From: Streptomyces monashensis
GTDB lineage: Bacteria; Actinomycetota; Actinomycetes; Streptomycetales; Streptomycetaceae
Assembly (NCBI RefSeq): GCF_001866665.1
Contig: NZ_MLYO01000024.1
Coordinates: 1-64,000, forward strand
Direction of reading: 5' to 3'
Length of the DNA: 64,000 nucleotides
Numbering within the stretch: position 1 is the stretch's first letter; the number at the start of each line of letters is the position of its first letter. The notes under the pieces were generated by a model, which was not told the origin of the DNA, searched no databases, and worked only from the letters and a program-made list of their open reading frames with translations. This document shows positions 44,767 through 53,943 of the stretch, one piece after another. A program made the translations under genes and the position numbers.

Positions 44767-46854
44767 ATGTCGGAGGCGGAGCGGGCGGGCACTTCTCGTC
44801 AGGAGACTCGTCAGGACAAGGGCGAGCGTCGTCTCCTCGCCGGGCGGTACCGGCTGGGAGATGTGCTGGGCCGCGGCGGCATGGGCACCGTGTGGCGGGC
44901 CGATGACGAGACGCTGGGCCGGACGGTGGCCGTCAAGGAACTGCGGTTCCCGTCGAACATCGACGAGGAGGAGAAGCGGCGCCTGATCACGCGCACCCTG
45001 CGCGAGGCCAAGGCGATCGCCCGGATCCGCAACAACAGCGCGGTGACGGTCTTCGACGTCGTCGACGAGGACGACCGGCCCTGGATCGTCATGGAGTTGG
45101 TGGAGGGCAAGTCCCTCGCCGAGGTCATCCGCGAGGACGGCCTGCTGGAGCCGAAGCGCGCCGCCGAGGTCGGGCTCGCCGTCCTCGACGTGCTGCGCTC
45201 GGCGCACCGCGAGGGCATCCTGCACCGGGACGTGAAGCCGTCCAACGTGCTCATCGCCGAGGACGGCCGGGTCGTGCTCACCGACTTCGGCATCGCCCAG
45301 GTCGAGGGCGACCCGTCCATCACCTCCACCGGCATGCTCGTCGGCGCCCCCTCCTACATCTCCCCGGAGCGCGCCCGCGGCCACAAGCCCGGTCCGGCGG
45401 CCGACCTGTGGTCGCTCGGCGGCCTGCTGTACGCGGCGGTGGAGGGCACTCCGCCGTACGACAAGGGTTCGGCGATCGCCACGCTCACCGCGGTGATGAC
45501 CGAGCCGCTGGAGGAGCCCAAGAACGCGGGCCCGCTGCGGGACGTCATCTACGGCCTGCTCACCAAGGACCCGGCCAAGCGGCTGGACGACGCCGGCGCC
45601 CGCTCCGAGTTCAACAAGGTGATCCGCGAACCCGAGCCGGAGCCGATGGACGCCACGCGGGTGGTTCCGCTGCCGCCGCAGCCCGGCCCGGCCGAGGGCA
45701 GACGGAGCGAGGAGGCCGCGGACAAGCTGCGCGGTGCGCTGCGTTCGGTCCGCAAGGCGGCGGGCGCCGCCTCGGCCGCGGCCGCGACGCGGGCGAGGGG
45801 CGGCGGCGACACCGGCACGCCCCCCGCGAGCGGTACGGCAGCTTCGAGCGGTACGCGTGGTGCGAGCGGGCCGGGGGGCGGCGCGCGTACGAGCGGTTCC
45901 GCGGGCGCGGGCGGTCCTGTCACCGGCGGTGCCCGACCCGGTGCCGCCGACCCCGGACGGACCGGCGGTCCCGCGGAGGGGGGCGCACGGCAGACCGGTG
46001 CGGCCTCGAGCGCGGCGGCCGGGCCGAACTCCGGTGCGAGCAAGCCGAGTTCGGGCTGGCCCGTGATGCCGCCGCCGGACCTGGACCTGCCGCCGCGGCC
46101 GGTGCCGAGGGCGCCGCTGACCGACGTTGTGCCCCGACGCACGCTGCTGATCATCGCCGTGGTGGTCGCCCTCGCCGTGCTCGGTACGGTGCTCGCCGTC
46201 GCCCTCAGCGGCGGCGGCAAGACCGACAACGGCAGCGGGGCCAAGACGGGGGCGAGCGCGAGCGCGTCCACCAAGGAGGACCGCGGCACGGGCGGCGCCG
46301 CGCGGGCGGAGGGGTCGAGCCCGTCGTCCGCCGGCGGCACGCCGTCGGGCAACCGGACCGACGGCGGCGCGAGCGCGTCCGCCGGCAGCTCCGGCTCGTC
46401 CGCCGCGAAGGGCGGCGGCAGCGCGCCCGCGGTGTCGACCCGCAAGGGCGGCCAGGGCTACTCGATCGGGCTGCCCAAGGGCTGGTCGTACGGGTCGAGC
46501 GACAGCGCCGGTGACCGCTACACCGGCCCCGACGGACAGAAGCTGCTCGTCGCGTGGACGACCACGCCCAAGGGCGACCCGGTGGCGGACTGGAAGAACC
46601 AGGAGCGCTACATGGTGCGTTCCCAGTACCACAAGGTCCGCATAGAGAAGGTGGACTACCGCAGCTGGAACACGGCCGACTGGGAGTTCACGTACGTCGA
46701 CGGCGCCAAGTACCACACCATCGACCGGGGTTTCGTCGTCAACGGCGGCCTCGGCTACGGGCTGATGTACACCGCGAAGGACGCGGACTGGGACAGCGCG
46801 CTGCGCAAGGACACCTGGAAGACCCTGACGGCCACCTTCACACCCAAGTCGTAA
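44767..46854 (+). CDS. membrane serine/threonine protein kinase, cluster member 1
   Basis: 695 residues. The Hanks kinase domain (~25-290) is intact: GRGGMGTVW, Lys57 in VAVKEL, HRDVKPSN (Asp155), TDFGIAQ (Asp173), SPERARG. A long Ala/Gly/Ser/Pro-rich juxtamembrane region leads to one transmembrane helix (LLIIAVVVALAVLGTVLAVA), then a Ser/Gly linker and a ~130-residue extracytoplasmic domain starting GQGYSIGLPKGWSYG and containing WEFTYVDG. Members 2-4 share that outer domain. In S. coelicolor the syntenic cluster of five kinases (SCO4775-SCO4779, from memory) was linked to the spore-wall synthesis complex. ATG 44767; ATG 44755 is possible. Confidence 0.92.
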   Translation: MSEAERAGTSRQETRQDKGERRLLAGRYRLGDVLGRGGMGTVWRADDETLGRTVAVKELRFPSNIDEEEKRRLITRTLREAKAIARIRNNSAVTVFDVVDEDDRPWIVMELVEGKSLAEVIREDGLLEPKRAAEVGLAVLDVLRSAHREGILHRDVKPSNVLIAEDGRVVLTDFGIAQVEGDPSITSTGMLVGAPSYISPERARGHKPGPAADLWSLGGLLYAAVEGTPPYDKGSAIATLTAVMTEPLEEPKNAGPLRDVIYGLLTKDPAKRLDDAGARSEFNKVIREPEPEPMDATRVVPLPPQPGPAEGRRSEEAADKLRGALRSVRKAAGAASAAAATRARGGGDTGTPPASGTAASSGTRGASGPGGGARTSGSAGAGGPVTGGARPGAADPGRTGGPAEGGARQTGAASSAAAGPNSGASKPSSGWPVMPPPDLDLPPRPVPRAPLTDVVPRRTLLIIAVVVALAVLGTVLAVALSGGGKTDNGSGAKTGASASASTKEDRGTGGAARAEGSSPSSAGGTPSGNRTDGGASASAGSSGSSAAKGGGSAPAVSTRKGGQGYSIGLPKGWSYGSSDSAGDRYTGPDGQKLLVAWTTTPKGDPVADWKNQERYMVRSQYHKVRIEKVDYRSWNTADWEFTYVDGAKYHTIDRGFVVNGGLGYGLMYTAKDADWDSALRKDTWKTLTATFTPKS

Positions 46855-47016
46855 TCACCGTACGGCGGTTTGGGCGTCACAATCCGGCATCCGCTCAATG
46901 CGGGTTGCCTCCGGCACGTATCGTGAATGGTTGCGGACCGTACGCAGCCGTATGAGTGTGCGAAACGGGGCGCGAGGCGAACGGATGTGACCAACCGGGC
47001 GGCCGGGGGAGGCAAC

Positions 47017-49716
47017 GTGGACGACTACGCGGGTCGGGTGCTCGCCGACCGCTACCGCCTGCCGCTGCCGCCCTCCGACGAGTACGAACTCACCGAGACC
47101 CGCGCCTTCGACACCTACAGCGGACAGGAAGTCCTCGTCCGGCAGGTGCCGTTGCCGGAGGTCGTCGAGGCCGAGGTGCTCGACGCGGAGGGACTGCCCG
47201 AGGGATTCACGGCGCGCGAGCGCGGGGCCCGGCGGGCGGCGGACGACCGTACGGCCACCCGCCGGCCCGCCGATCCGGCCGTACGACGCGCCGTCGAGGC
47301 CGCGCAGGCGGCCGCCCGCATTCCCGATCATCCCCGGCTGGACCAGGTCTTCGACGTGTTCGCCGAGGGCGGGTCCCTGTGGATCGTCAGCGAGTGGGTC
47401 GCGGCGCGCCCGCTGTCAGCGTTCCTCGCCGAGCAGCCGCTGTCCCCGTACCGGGCGGCCGAGGTCGCCTCCGACGTGCTCATGGCGCTGCGGGTGCTGC
47501 ACGCCCACGGCTGGGTGCATCGCAACATCACGGCCCGCACGGTGCTCGTCTGCGACGACGGCCGCGTGATGCTGACCGGCCTCGCGGTCGGCGCGGCGGA
47601 GGAGGCGCTGAGCGGGTACGACCCGGTACCGGGCCAGGACGACGGCCCCGGCGGGGCACCGGGACCGGCGGGCCGGGCGGGTCTGGAGCGGGTCGGGCCG
47701 GGGGCCGGTGCGGCGTCTGCCGACGGGGGCGGCCTGGGCGGGGCGTTCGGCGGGCGGCGTGGAGTCACCGCGTCGTCCGGTGGCCCGGCCGAAGGTGTTC
47801 CGTCCGTCGATGTCGATGTCGATGTCGATGTCGACCCCGAGGCCGCGCGCCGGGCGGCGATCCAGGCGAGGGCGGCCGGTGGCCTGCCGGGCGCCGACGG
47901 GACGCCGGGCGGCGCCGATACGGCCGGTGGTCCGGCCGGACCACGGGCTCTGGAGAGCGGAGCGAGCGGTACGGGCGGGGTGAGCGGGGCGAGCGGGGCC
48001 GACATCCGCGCCGCGCGCGCCGGGGCCATCGCCGCGTATCGCGCGGGCGCGCGTGCCGCCGCCCGGGTGCAGGAGTCCCGACAGGGCGGCCGCCCCGCCC
48101 TGCCCGGCGCCCGCCCGCCCGCCGACGGCGCCACCGCGTACGGCGCCGACTCCGCCGGCCGGGCCGGAGGCTCGTCCACCCACGGTGCCGATTCCGGCGG
48201 TGGCGGGCGGGGTGTGTCCGCCTACGGCGCTGTGTCCGGCGGGCAGGTCCGAGGCGCGTCCGGCTCCGGTGCCGATTCCGGCCGTCAGGTGCGAGACCTG
48301 TCGGCCCATGGTGTCGATTCCACTTGGCAGGCTCCGGATGCGTCCGTCTACGGTGCCGATTCCGGTGGTCGGGCGCGGAGTGTGTCCGCCGACGGGGACG
48401 AGTCCGGCGGGCAGGTCCGAGACCTGTCCGCTGTTCTCGTCGGGCCTCCGCGGGGGACTGTGAGCGCCCTGGCGGCCGAGAGGGCGCGGCAGGTGCGGAT
48501 GACGGTGGTCGGGCCGGTGACCGAGCGGTGGGCGCCGGAGCAGGCCGGGCCCGTGCACGAGAACTGGCAGCTGGCGGCGCCGGTCGGGCCCGCGACCGAT
48601 CTGTGGGCGCTCGGTGCGTTGCTGTTCCGCGCGGTGCAGGGGCATGCGCCGTACCCGGAGGAGTCGACGGCCGAGCTGGTGCAACTCGTGTGCGCCGAGC
48701 CGCCCGCCTTCGCCGAGGAGTGCGGCCCGCTGCGGCCGGTCGTGGAGTCGTTGCTCCGGCAGGATCCGACCGAGCGGCTCGGCGTCGAGGAACTGGGCGG
48801 CTGGCTGCGGTCGTTGGTGCGGTCCGCGCCCGAGCCCGACGCCGGTACGCACGTGGTGACCGTGCCGCCCAGCGACCCGAGCCGGCTGCCGATCGTCCGG
48901 CGCCGGGGCGAACTGGTGCGGCTGCGGCGCCGACGCGCCCGGGCGGCGGAGACCTCACCGCACGGCCGGCACAAGCGGTCCCCGGAGCGGAGCAGGGGCG
49001 AGGCGCGTTCGCCGCGCAGCCTCGGCCGGACCCTGCTTCTGCTGATCCTGCTCCTGTTGGCCGGTGCGATCGCGTTCGCGATGCTGTTCCTGCCCAAGCA
49101 GGGGCACGACGGAGCGGCGGGCGGCGACCGGACCGGCAGCGCGGGGGAGGCCGGCCCGGCGTCCTCGCGCGCCCCGCAGCCCTCCTCCGGGCAGTCCGCG
49201 GACGGCGGTCCCTCCGCGTCCGCGTCCGGCACCGAGACCCAGACCGGGGGCGATCCGAGCGTCGCCGCCGGCTTCACCCTGCGCACCGACCCCGGCGGTT
49301 TCAGGATCGCCGTGGCCAAGGGCTGGGGCCGCACCCCGAAGAACGGCAGCGGGGAGGTCGTGTACGCGCAGGGGAACTTCGAGCTGATCGTCGTCCCGGG
49401 ACGGGACAGCGCCGCCGGATACGGCGGTGACCCGATGGCGTACCAGCGGGACAAGGAGAGCGAGCTGCAGCCGTACCGGGACTCCAGCTGGGCCACGGCC
49501 ACCGGGCTGCGGACCATCGAGGTGGGCGGACGGACCATGGCCGAGGGGCAGTTCACCTGGACCGACGGGCAGGGGCGCGACCTGTTCGTGCGCAACATGG
49601 CGATCCTGCTGAACGGCCGTTACCACGTCATCCAGGTCCGCGGTCCGGAGTCCGAGCGGGACCAGGTGACCCGGTTGTACGAGCAGGCCACCGCGACGTA
49701 CACCTACACCGGTTGA
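47017..49716 (+). CDS. membrane pseudokinase, cluster member 2, with a 14-residue repeat array
   Basis: 899 residues. A kinase-like N-lobe and C-lobe are recognisable, but every catalytic element is lost: Arg42 at the VAIK lysine position (VLVRQV), HRNITART instead of HRDxKxxN, and LTGLA instead of DFG. Between the DFG position and helix F (DLWALGALLFRAVQG) lies a ~300-residue insertion with a VDVDVDVDVD stretch and seven 14-residue repeats (residues 374-471). One transmembrane helix (~668-692, LLLLILLLLAGAIAFAMLFL) and the shared outer domain (GGFRIAVAKGWGRTP) follow. GTG 47017 has GGGGGAGG five bases upstream. Likely a scaffold or regulator for the neighbouring kinases (inference). Confidence 0.88.
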   Translation: MDDYAGRVLADRYRLPLPPSDEYELTETRAFDTYSGQEVLVRQVPLPEVVEAEVLDAEGLPEGFTARERGARRAADDRTATRRPADPAVRRAVEAAQAAARIPDHPRLDQVFDVFAEGGSLWIVSEWVAARPLSAFLAEQPLSPYRAAEVASDVLMALRVLHAHGWVHRNITARTVLVCDDGRVMLTGLAVGAAEEALSGYDPVPGQDDGPGGAPGPAGRAGLERVGPGAGAASADGGGLGGAFGGRRGVTASSGGPAEGVPSVDVDVDVDVDPEAARRAAIQARAAGGLPGADGTPGGADTAGGPAGPRALESGASGTGGVSGASGADIRAARAGAIAAYRAGARAAARVQESRQGGRPALPGARPPADGATAYGADSAGRAGGSSTHGADSGGGGRGVSAYGAVSGGQVRGASGSGADSGRQVRDLSAHGVDSTWQAPDASVYGADSGGRARSVSADGDESGGQVRDLSAVLVGPPRGTVSALAAERARQVRMTVVGPVTERWAPEQAGPVHENWQLAAPVGPATDLWALGALLFRAVQGHAPYPEESTAELVQLVCAEPPAFAEECGPLRPVVESLLRQDPTERLGVEELGGWLRSLVRSAPEPDAGTHVVTVPPSDPSRLPIVRRRGELVRLRRRRARAAETSPHGRHKRSPERSRGEARSPRSLGRTLLLLILLLLAGAIAFAMLFLPKQGHDGAAGGDRTGSAGEAGPASSRAPQPSSGQSADGGPSASASGTETQTGGDPSVAAGFTLRTDPGGFRIAVAKGWGRTPKNGSGEVVYAQGNFELIVVPGRDSAAGYGGDPMAYQRDKESELQPYRDSSWATATGLRTIEVGGRTMAEGQFTWTDGQGRDLFVRNMAILLNGRYHVIQVRGPESERDQVTRLYEQATATYTYTG
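48136..48429 (+). repeat. 42-bp degenerate tandem repeat, 7 units, in frame
   Basis: Seven consecutive 42-base units encode 14-residue units such as AYGAVSGGQVRGAS, GSGADSGRQVRDLS and VYGADSGGRARSVS. The theme is x-Y/H-G-A-D-S-G-G-x-x-R-x-x-S. Length stays a multiple of three, keeping the pseudokinase frame. Just upstream, 47806-47834 is a (GTCGAT) hexamer repeat encoding Val-Asp. Confidence 0.9.
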
Positions 49717-49869
49717 GCGCCGCGTGCACCGGCTGAGCGCGCCGGGTAACCGGCGGGAAGCGGCTGGGCGGGCGACAAGCGTCACAGTGCTGTCACCTTG
49801 GTACCCCGCTGGTTCCCTGCGGGCAGACCGGTCCTTAGTCTGGCCCTGTCAAGAGCATTGCGGGGCAAC

Positions 49870-51573
49870 GTGAATCAGATGCAGGGCCTGCTCATAGCGG
49901 GCCGCTACCGGCTTGCCGATTCCATCGGCAGCGGAGGCATGGGCCGGGTGTGGCGCGCCCACGACGAGGTGCTGCACCGGACGGTCGCAGTCAAGGAGTT
50001 GACCGCGGCCCTCTACGTCTCCGACAGTGACCGGGCCGTGCTGCTCGCCCGTACCCGGGCCGAGGCCCGGGCCGCCGCGCGCATCAACCACTCCGCCGTC
50101 GTCACCGTGCACGACGTCCTCGAACACGACGGCCGCCCGTGGATCGTCATGGAGCTGGTCGAGGGCAACTCGCTGGCCGACGAGGTCAAGGAGCGCGGCC
50201 GGGTCGAGCCGCGGGAGGCCGCGCGGATCGGCCTGTGGGTGCTGCGGGCGCTGCGCGCCGCGCACTCCGCCGGCGTGCTGCACCGGGACGTCAAGCCCGG
50301 CAACGTGCTGCTCGGCAAGGACGGCCGGGTCCTGCTCACCGACTTCGGCATCGCCCAGATCGAGGGCGACTCCACCATCACCCGCACCGGAGAGGTCGTC
50401 GGCTCGGTCGACTATCTCGCGCCCGAGCGGGTGCGCGGCCACGACCCGGGCCCGTCCTCGGACCTGTGGGCGCTCGGCGCCACGCTCTACACGGCCGTCG
50501 AGGGCCGCTCGCCCTTCCGCCGCACCTCACCGCTGAGCACCATGCAGGCCGTGGTCGAGGAGGAGGCCGCCGAGACACGCCACGCCGGTGCGCTCGGCCC
50601 CGTCATATCCGCCCTGCTGCGCAAGGAACCCGACCGGCGGCCGGGTGCCGAGGAGGCGGAGCAGCTGCTCGCCGAGGCGGCGGAGGGCCGTCGGCCCGAC
50701 GCGGCTCAGGCCTTCGTCCCGACCCAGAACTCCGGCCTGCACACCAGCACCGGCTCCGCGGGCTACGGCACCGGCGCGACGATCCCCGGCTACGACGCAC
50801 CGACCGCGCCGGGCGCCGGGCGCTCGATGACCGGGCCGACGGCCGTCGCCCCCACCCCGCCCGGACCGGCGGGACAGACCGCGGCCGCGGGCCGCGGCGG
50901 CGCGGGACGGGGCCGTCCCCGGCGCCGGCTGCGCACCCTCGCCCTCGTCGTCGCGACGGCCGCCGTGCTCGGCGGCGGCGCGGCGGTCGCCGTCCAGGAG
51001 TGGGGTGCGACGGCGAGCAGCGCCACCGGGTCGAGCGGCGGCGCGGGCCCGGTCACCGACCCCTCCGCGAGCGACACGAGCACGCCGGGCTCCGACGGCG
51101 CGGTCCCCGCCAGCTGGCGGACGTACACCGACCCGCTCGGTTTCAGCCTCTCCCTGCCCAAGGGCTGGAAGCGGAAGGTCTACGAGATCCAGGGCGCTCT
51201 CAAGCAGGTCGACTACAGCCCGGACGACGGCAAGCACTTCGTGCGCATCGCCATCGACGGCTCCCCGGACTTCAAGGACGCCAACGCGCACCAGCGCGAT
51301 CTGGACCAGCAGCTCAGCAAGCGGCTCATCGGCTACAAGCGCGTGCGGCTGGAGAAGAACATCTACCGCGACCTGAACGGCTCCGTCTGGGAGTACACCT
51401 GGACCGCGCAGTCGAAGGACACGCCCTTCCCGGGACCGCGGCGCGCCGTCGAGGAGACGTACTACTCCCGGGACGGCATCGAGTACGCGATCTACATCTC
51501 CTCCCCGGCGGCGGACTGGGCGACGACGGGCAAGCAGTTCAGGGCGGTTCTCCAGGGCTGGCAGCAGCCGTAG
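49870..51573 (+). CDS. membrane serine/threonine protein kinase, cluster member 3
   Basis: 567 residues. Intact kinase domain: GSGGMGRVW, Lys42, HRDVKPGN (Asp140), TDFGIAQ (Asp158), APERVRG. A Gly/Ala/Thr-rich linker leads to a transmembrane helix (~LRTLALVVATAAVLGGGAAV) and the shared outer domain (PLGFSLSLPKGWKRK, SVWEYTWTA). The likely start is GTG 49870 in a GNVNQMQ context parallel to member 2's GNVDDY; ATG 49879 is an alternative. Confidence 0.92.
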   Translation: MNQMQGLLIAGRYRLADSIGSGGMGRVWRAHDEVLHRTVAVKELTAALYVSDSDRAVLLARTRAEARAAARINHSAVVTVHDVLEHDGRPWIVMELVEGNSLADEVKERGRVEPREAARIGLWVLRALRAAHSAGVLHRDVKPGNVLLGKDGRVLLTDFGIAQIEGDSTITRTGEVVGSVDYLAPERVRGHDPGPSSDLWALGATLYTAVEGRSPFRRTSPLSTMQAVVEEEAAETRHAGALGPVISALLRKEPDRRPGAEEAEQLLAEAAEGRRPDAAQAFVPTQNSGLHTSTGSAGYGTGATIPGYDAPTAPGAGRSMTGPTAVAPTPPGPAGQTAAAGRGGAGRGRPRRRLRTLALVVATAAVLGGGAAVAVQEWGATASSATGSSGGAGPVTDPSASDTSTPGSDGAVPASWRTYTDPLGFSLSLPKGWKRKVYEIQGALKQVDYSPDDGKHFVRIAIDGSPDFKDANAHQRDLDQQLSKRLIGYKRVRLEKNIYRDLNGSVWEYTWTAQSKDTPFPGPRRAVEETYYSRDGIEYAIYISSPAADWATTGKQFRAVLQGWQQP

Positions 51574-51675
51574 CGGCGGCGTCGGCCGATACGGCCGAAA
51601 ACCGCTGGTCGATCGGTACTGCTTGGCTGATCGGCGTCCCGGAGCGCGCGGGTCTGGTGCGGCATGATGGGGCGC

Positions 51676-53415
51676 ATGGGGACCGAGGGCGCCGACTTCC
51701 GGGTGATCGCGGGCCGTTACCGACTGGAGGCACGCATCGGGCGCGGCGGCATGGGCGTCGTGTGGCGGGCGAGCGACGAGTTGCTGGGGCGCCGGGTCGC
51801 GGTCAAGGAGATCCTCGCGGACGACGCGCTCCCGGACGACGACACGCGGCGCCGCCAGGACCGTACGTTCCGCGAGGCGCGGGCGGTCGCCCAGTTGCGG
51901 CATCCGCACATCATCGTCGTGCATGACGTCGTGGAGCAGGACGAACGGCCCTATCTGGTCATGGAGTTGGTCGAGGGCGGCTCGCTCGCCGACCGGATCG
52001 CCCGGTACGGCCCGGTCGACGCCGCCGAGGCCGCGCGCATCGGCGTCGCCCTGCTCAGCGCGGTGCGCACCGCGCACGAGGCGGGGGTGCTGCACCGGGA
52101 CATCAAGCCCGCGAACGTGCTGATCGAGTCCGGCACCGGCCGGGTCGTGCTCACCGACTTCGGTATCGCGCAGGTCGCGGGCGCCACGACGCTCACCGAG
52201 ACGGGCTCCTTCGTCGGCTCGCCCGAGTACACCGCGCCGGAGCGGATGTCGGGGGTGCGCACCGGGCCGGAGTCCGACCTGTGGTCGCTGGGCGCGCTGC
52301 TGTGCACGGCGCTCAGCGGCGAGTCGCCGTTCCGGCGCGACTCGATCGGCGGCATCCTGCACGCCGTCGTCGCCGCCGAGATCCGGCCGCCCGCCGAGGC
52401 CGAGCCACTGCTGCCCGTCGTACGGGGCCTGCTGGAGCGCGACCCCGACCGGCGGCTCGGCGCGGCCGACGCCGAGGAGATGCTGCGGACGTACCTGGAG
52501 ACGGGACGGACGCCGGACGCACCGGGCGCGGCCGCCACGTCGGGCGGGGCCCGCGGTCACCGGACCGGCGGGGGCCGTACGGCGCGGCCGGGGGCGGGCA
52601 GCCGTACGGGACAGCGCACGGGCAGCCGTCCGGCGAGTCGTACGGCCGGGATGGCCGCGCCCTACTCGCCGACCCGGCCGGACGTGCCGCGTTCGCCCGC
52701 CGCGCCCGCGCCCTCGGCCGGACCGCCGCCCCGGACCGCCACCCGCGGGGTGCTGATCGCGGCGGTGCTCGTCGCCGCGCTGGCCGGGGCCGGGGTGTCG
52801 GCCGCCCTGCTGCTGCACGGGGACGACGCGGGCGGGGGCGGCAGTCCCGGCGGCACGACGACGTCCCCGGCGACCGGCACCGGTGGCGGCGGTACCGGCA
52901 CCCGTCCGCCCTCGCCCTCGCCCTCGCCGACCGCCTCGCCGGGGCCGACGCGCACCGACTCCCGTACCGCGCCCTCCGGTTACCGCACGGCCCGGGACCC
53001 GGCCGGTTTCTCCCTCGCCGTGCCGCAGGACTTCACCCGCAGCCCCCAGGGCGAGCGCGTCTTCTACCTCTCGCCGGGCGGGACCTTCCGCCTCGGCATC
53101 CGGGCCGGCGCGGCCCCGCCGGGCGGCCCGCGCGCGGCGATGGAGCGGTCGGCGGCCGACGGCCCGCGCACGAACCCCGGTTACCACGACGGCCGGGTCA
53201 CCCGCGCCGCGCACGCGGGACACCCGGCCGCGCTCTGGGAGTTCAGCTGGGACGGCTTCAGCGCGGCGGAGGGCCCGCGGCACACCTACGACCTGTGCTG
53301 GGAGGAGTCCGGGCGGGTATACGACGTGTGGGTGTCGGCGCCGGTCGGCAAGGTGCGCGAGGCGCGGGAGTACTTCGACGTGGCGCTGGACACCTTCTCG
53401 GTCACGGCTTCGTGA
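51676..53415 (+). CDS. membrane serine/threonine protein kinase, cluster member 4
   Basis: 579 residues. Intact kinase: GRGGMGVVW, Lys44, HRDIKPAN (Asp142), TDFGIAQ (Asp161), APERMSG. A Gly/Arg/Thr-rich basic juxtamembrane stretch precedes a transmembrane helix (VLIAAVLVAALAGAGVSAAL), a Pro/Ser/Thr linker and the shared outer domain (PAGFSLAVPQDFTRSP, LWEFSWDGF). Three in-frame ATGs (51664, 51667, 51676) are possible; MGTEGADF at 51676 begins 12 residues before the kinase domain. Confidence 0.92.
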   Translation: MGTEGADFRVIAGRYRLEARIGRGGMGVVWRASDELLGRRVAVKEILADDALPDDDTRRRQDRTFREARAVAQLRHPHIIVVHDVVEQDERPYLVMELVEGGSLADRIARYGPVDAAEAARIGVALLSAVRTAHEAGVLHRDIKPANVLIESGTGRVVLTDFGIAQVAGATTLTETGSFVGSPEYTAPERMSGVRTGPESDLWSLGALLCTALSGESPFRRDSIGGILHAVVAAEIRPPAEAEPLLPVVRGLLERDPDRRLGAADAEEMLRTYLETGRTPDAPGAAATSGGARGHRTGGGRTARPGAGSRTGQRTGSRPASRTAGMAAPYSPTRPDVPRSPAAPAPSAGPPPRTATRGVLIAAVLVAALAGAGVSAALLLHGDDAGGGGSPGGTTTSPATGTGGGGTGTRPPSPSPSPTASPGPTRTDSRTAPSGYRTARDPAGFSLAVPQDFTRSPQGERVFYLSPGGTFRLGIRAGAAPPGGPRAAMERSAADGPRTNPGYHDGRVTRAAHAGHPAALWEFSWDGFSAAEGPRHTYDLCWEESGRVYDVWVSAPVGKVREAREYFDVALDTFSVTAS

Positions 53416-53464
53416 CCGGATCCGGATCCCCGCGGATCCGGCGCACATGGCGCGGCAGGGATGA

Positions 53465-53872
53465 ACCATCCGCGTCGACGACCGGCTGCTCTACGAGGAC
53501 AGCGTGGCGCCCGTGCACCGGGCCGGCCTGACCGAGCTGTGGCAGGACACGTACCGCCTCGACGAACACCTCGTGCTGGAGTCCGCCCCCGGCCACACGC
53601 CGGGTTCCTCGGTCCTGCGGGTGGAGTCCCGTGGCGAGCGTGCGGTGTTCGTCGGTGACCTCCTGCACAGCCCGGTGCAGATCCTGCGCCCCGAGTGCAA
53701 CAGCTGCTTCTGCCTCGACCCGCGGCAGGCGGCCGCGACCCGGCGCCGGGTGCTGGAACGGGCTGCCGCCGAGCGGGAGTTGGTGATACCGGCGCACTTC
53801 GCGGGCGGCGGCGGGGCCGTGGAGGTGCGCACGGCACCCCGGGGCTTCGCCCTGCACCGGTGGACCGCCTGA
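53465..53872 (+). pseudogene. remnant of a metallo-beta-lactamase-fold hydrolase (N-terminal half missing)
   Basis: About 135 codons are left, bounded upstream by an in-frame TGA at 53462. They encode the C-terminal half of an MBL-fold protein: RVDDRLLYEDSVAPVHRAGL, the metal His in APGHTPGSSVL, Asp in VFVGDLLHSPVQIL and His in VIPAHF. The N-terminal HxHxDH metal motif is absent; only 49 bases separate the frame from the preceding kinase stop. A GTG at 53504 could still start a ~122-residue fragment, but it could not form the binuclear site. Confidence 0.75.
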
Positions 53873-53943
53873 ACTGCCGCCCTGGCACGGGGCGCTGACC
53901 GCTCGCTTCGACAACGGCCTGGTGCGCACGGTACTCATGGGGC

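Noticed and set aside
42808..46716. A 1302-codon open frame on the minus strand, antisense to glpD and the first kinase
   Set aside because: It is the mirror of high-GC codon bias in the real genes. Composition is Arg/Gly/Val/His-rich with no motif, while the plus strand encodes clear domain proteins.
50527..53469. A 980-codon minus-strand open frame over two kinases
   Set aside because: Shadow frame crossing two independent genes and their gap; no motif.
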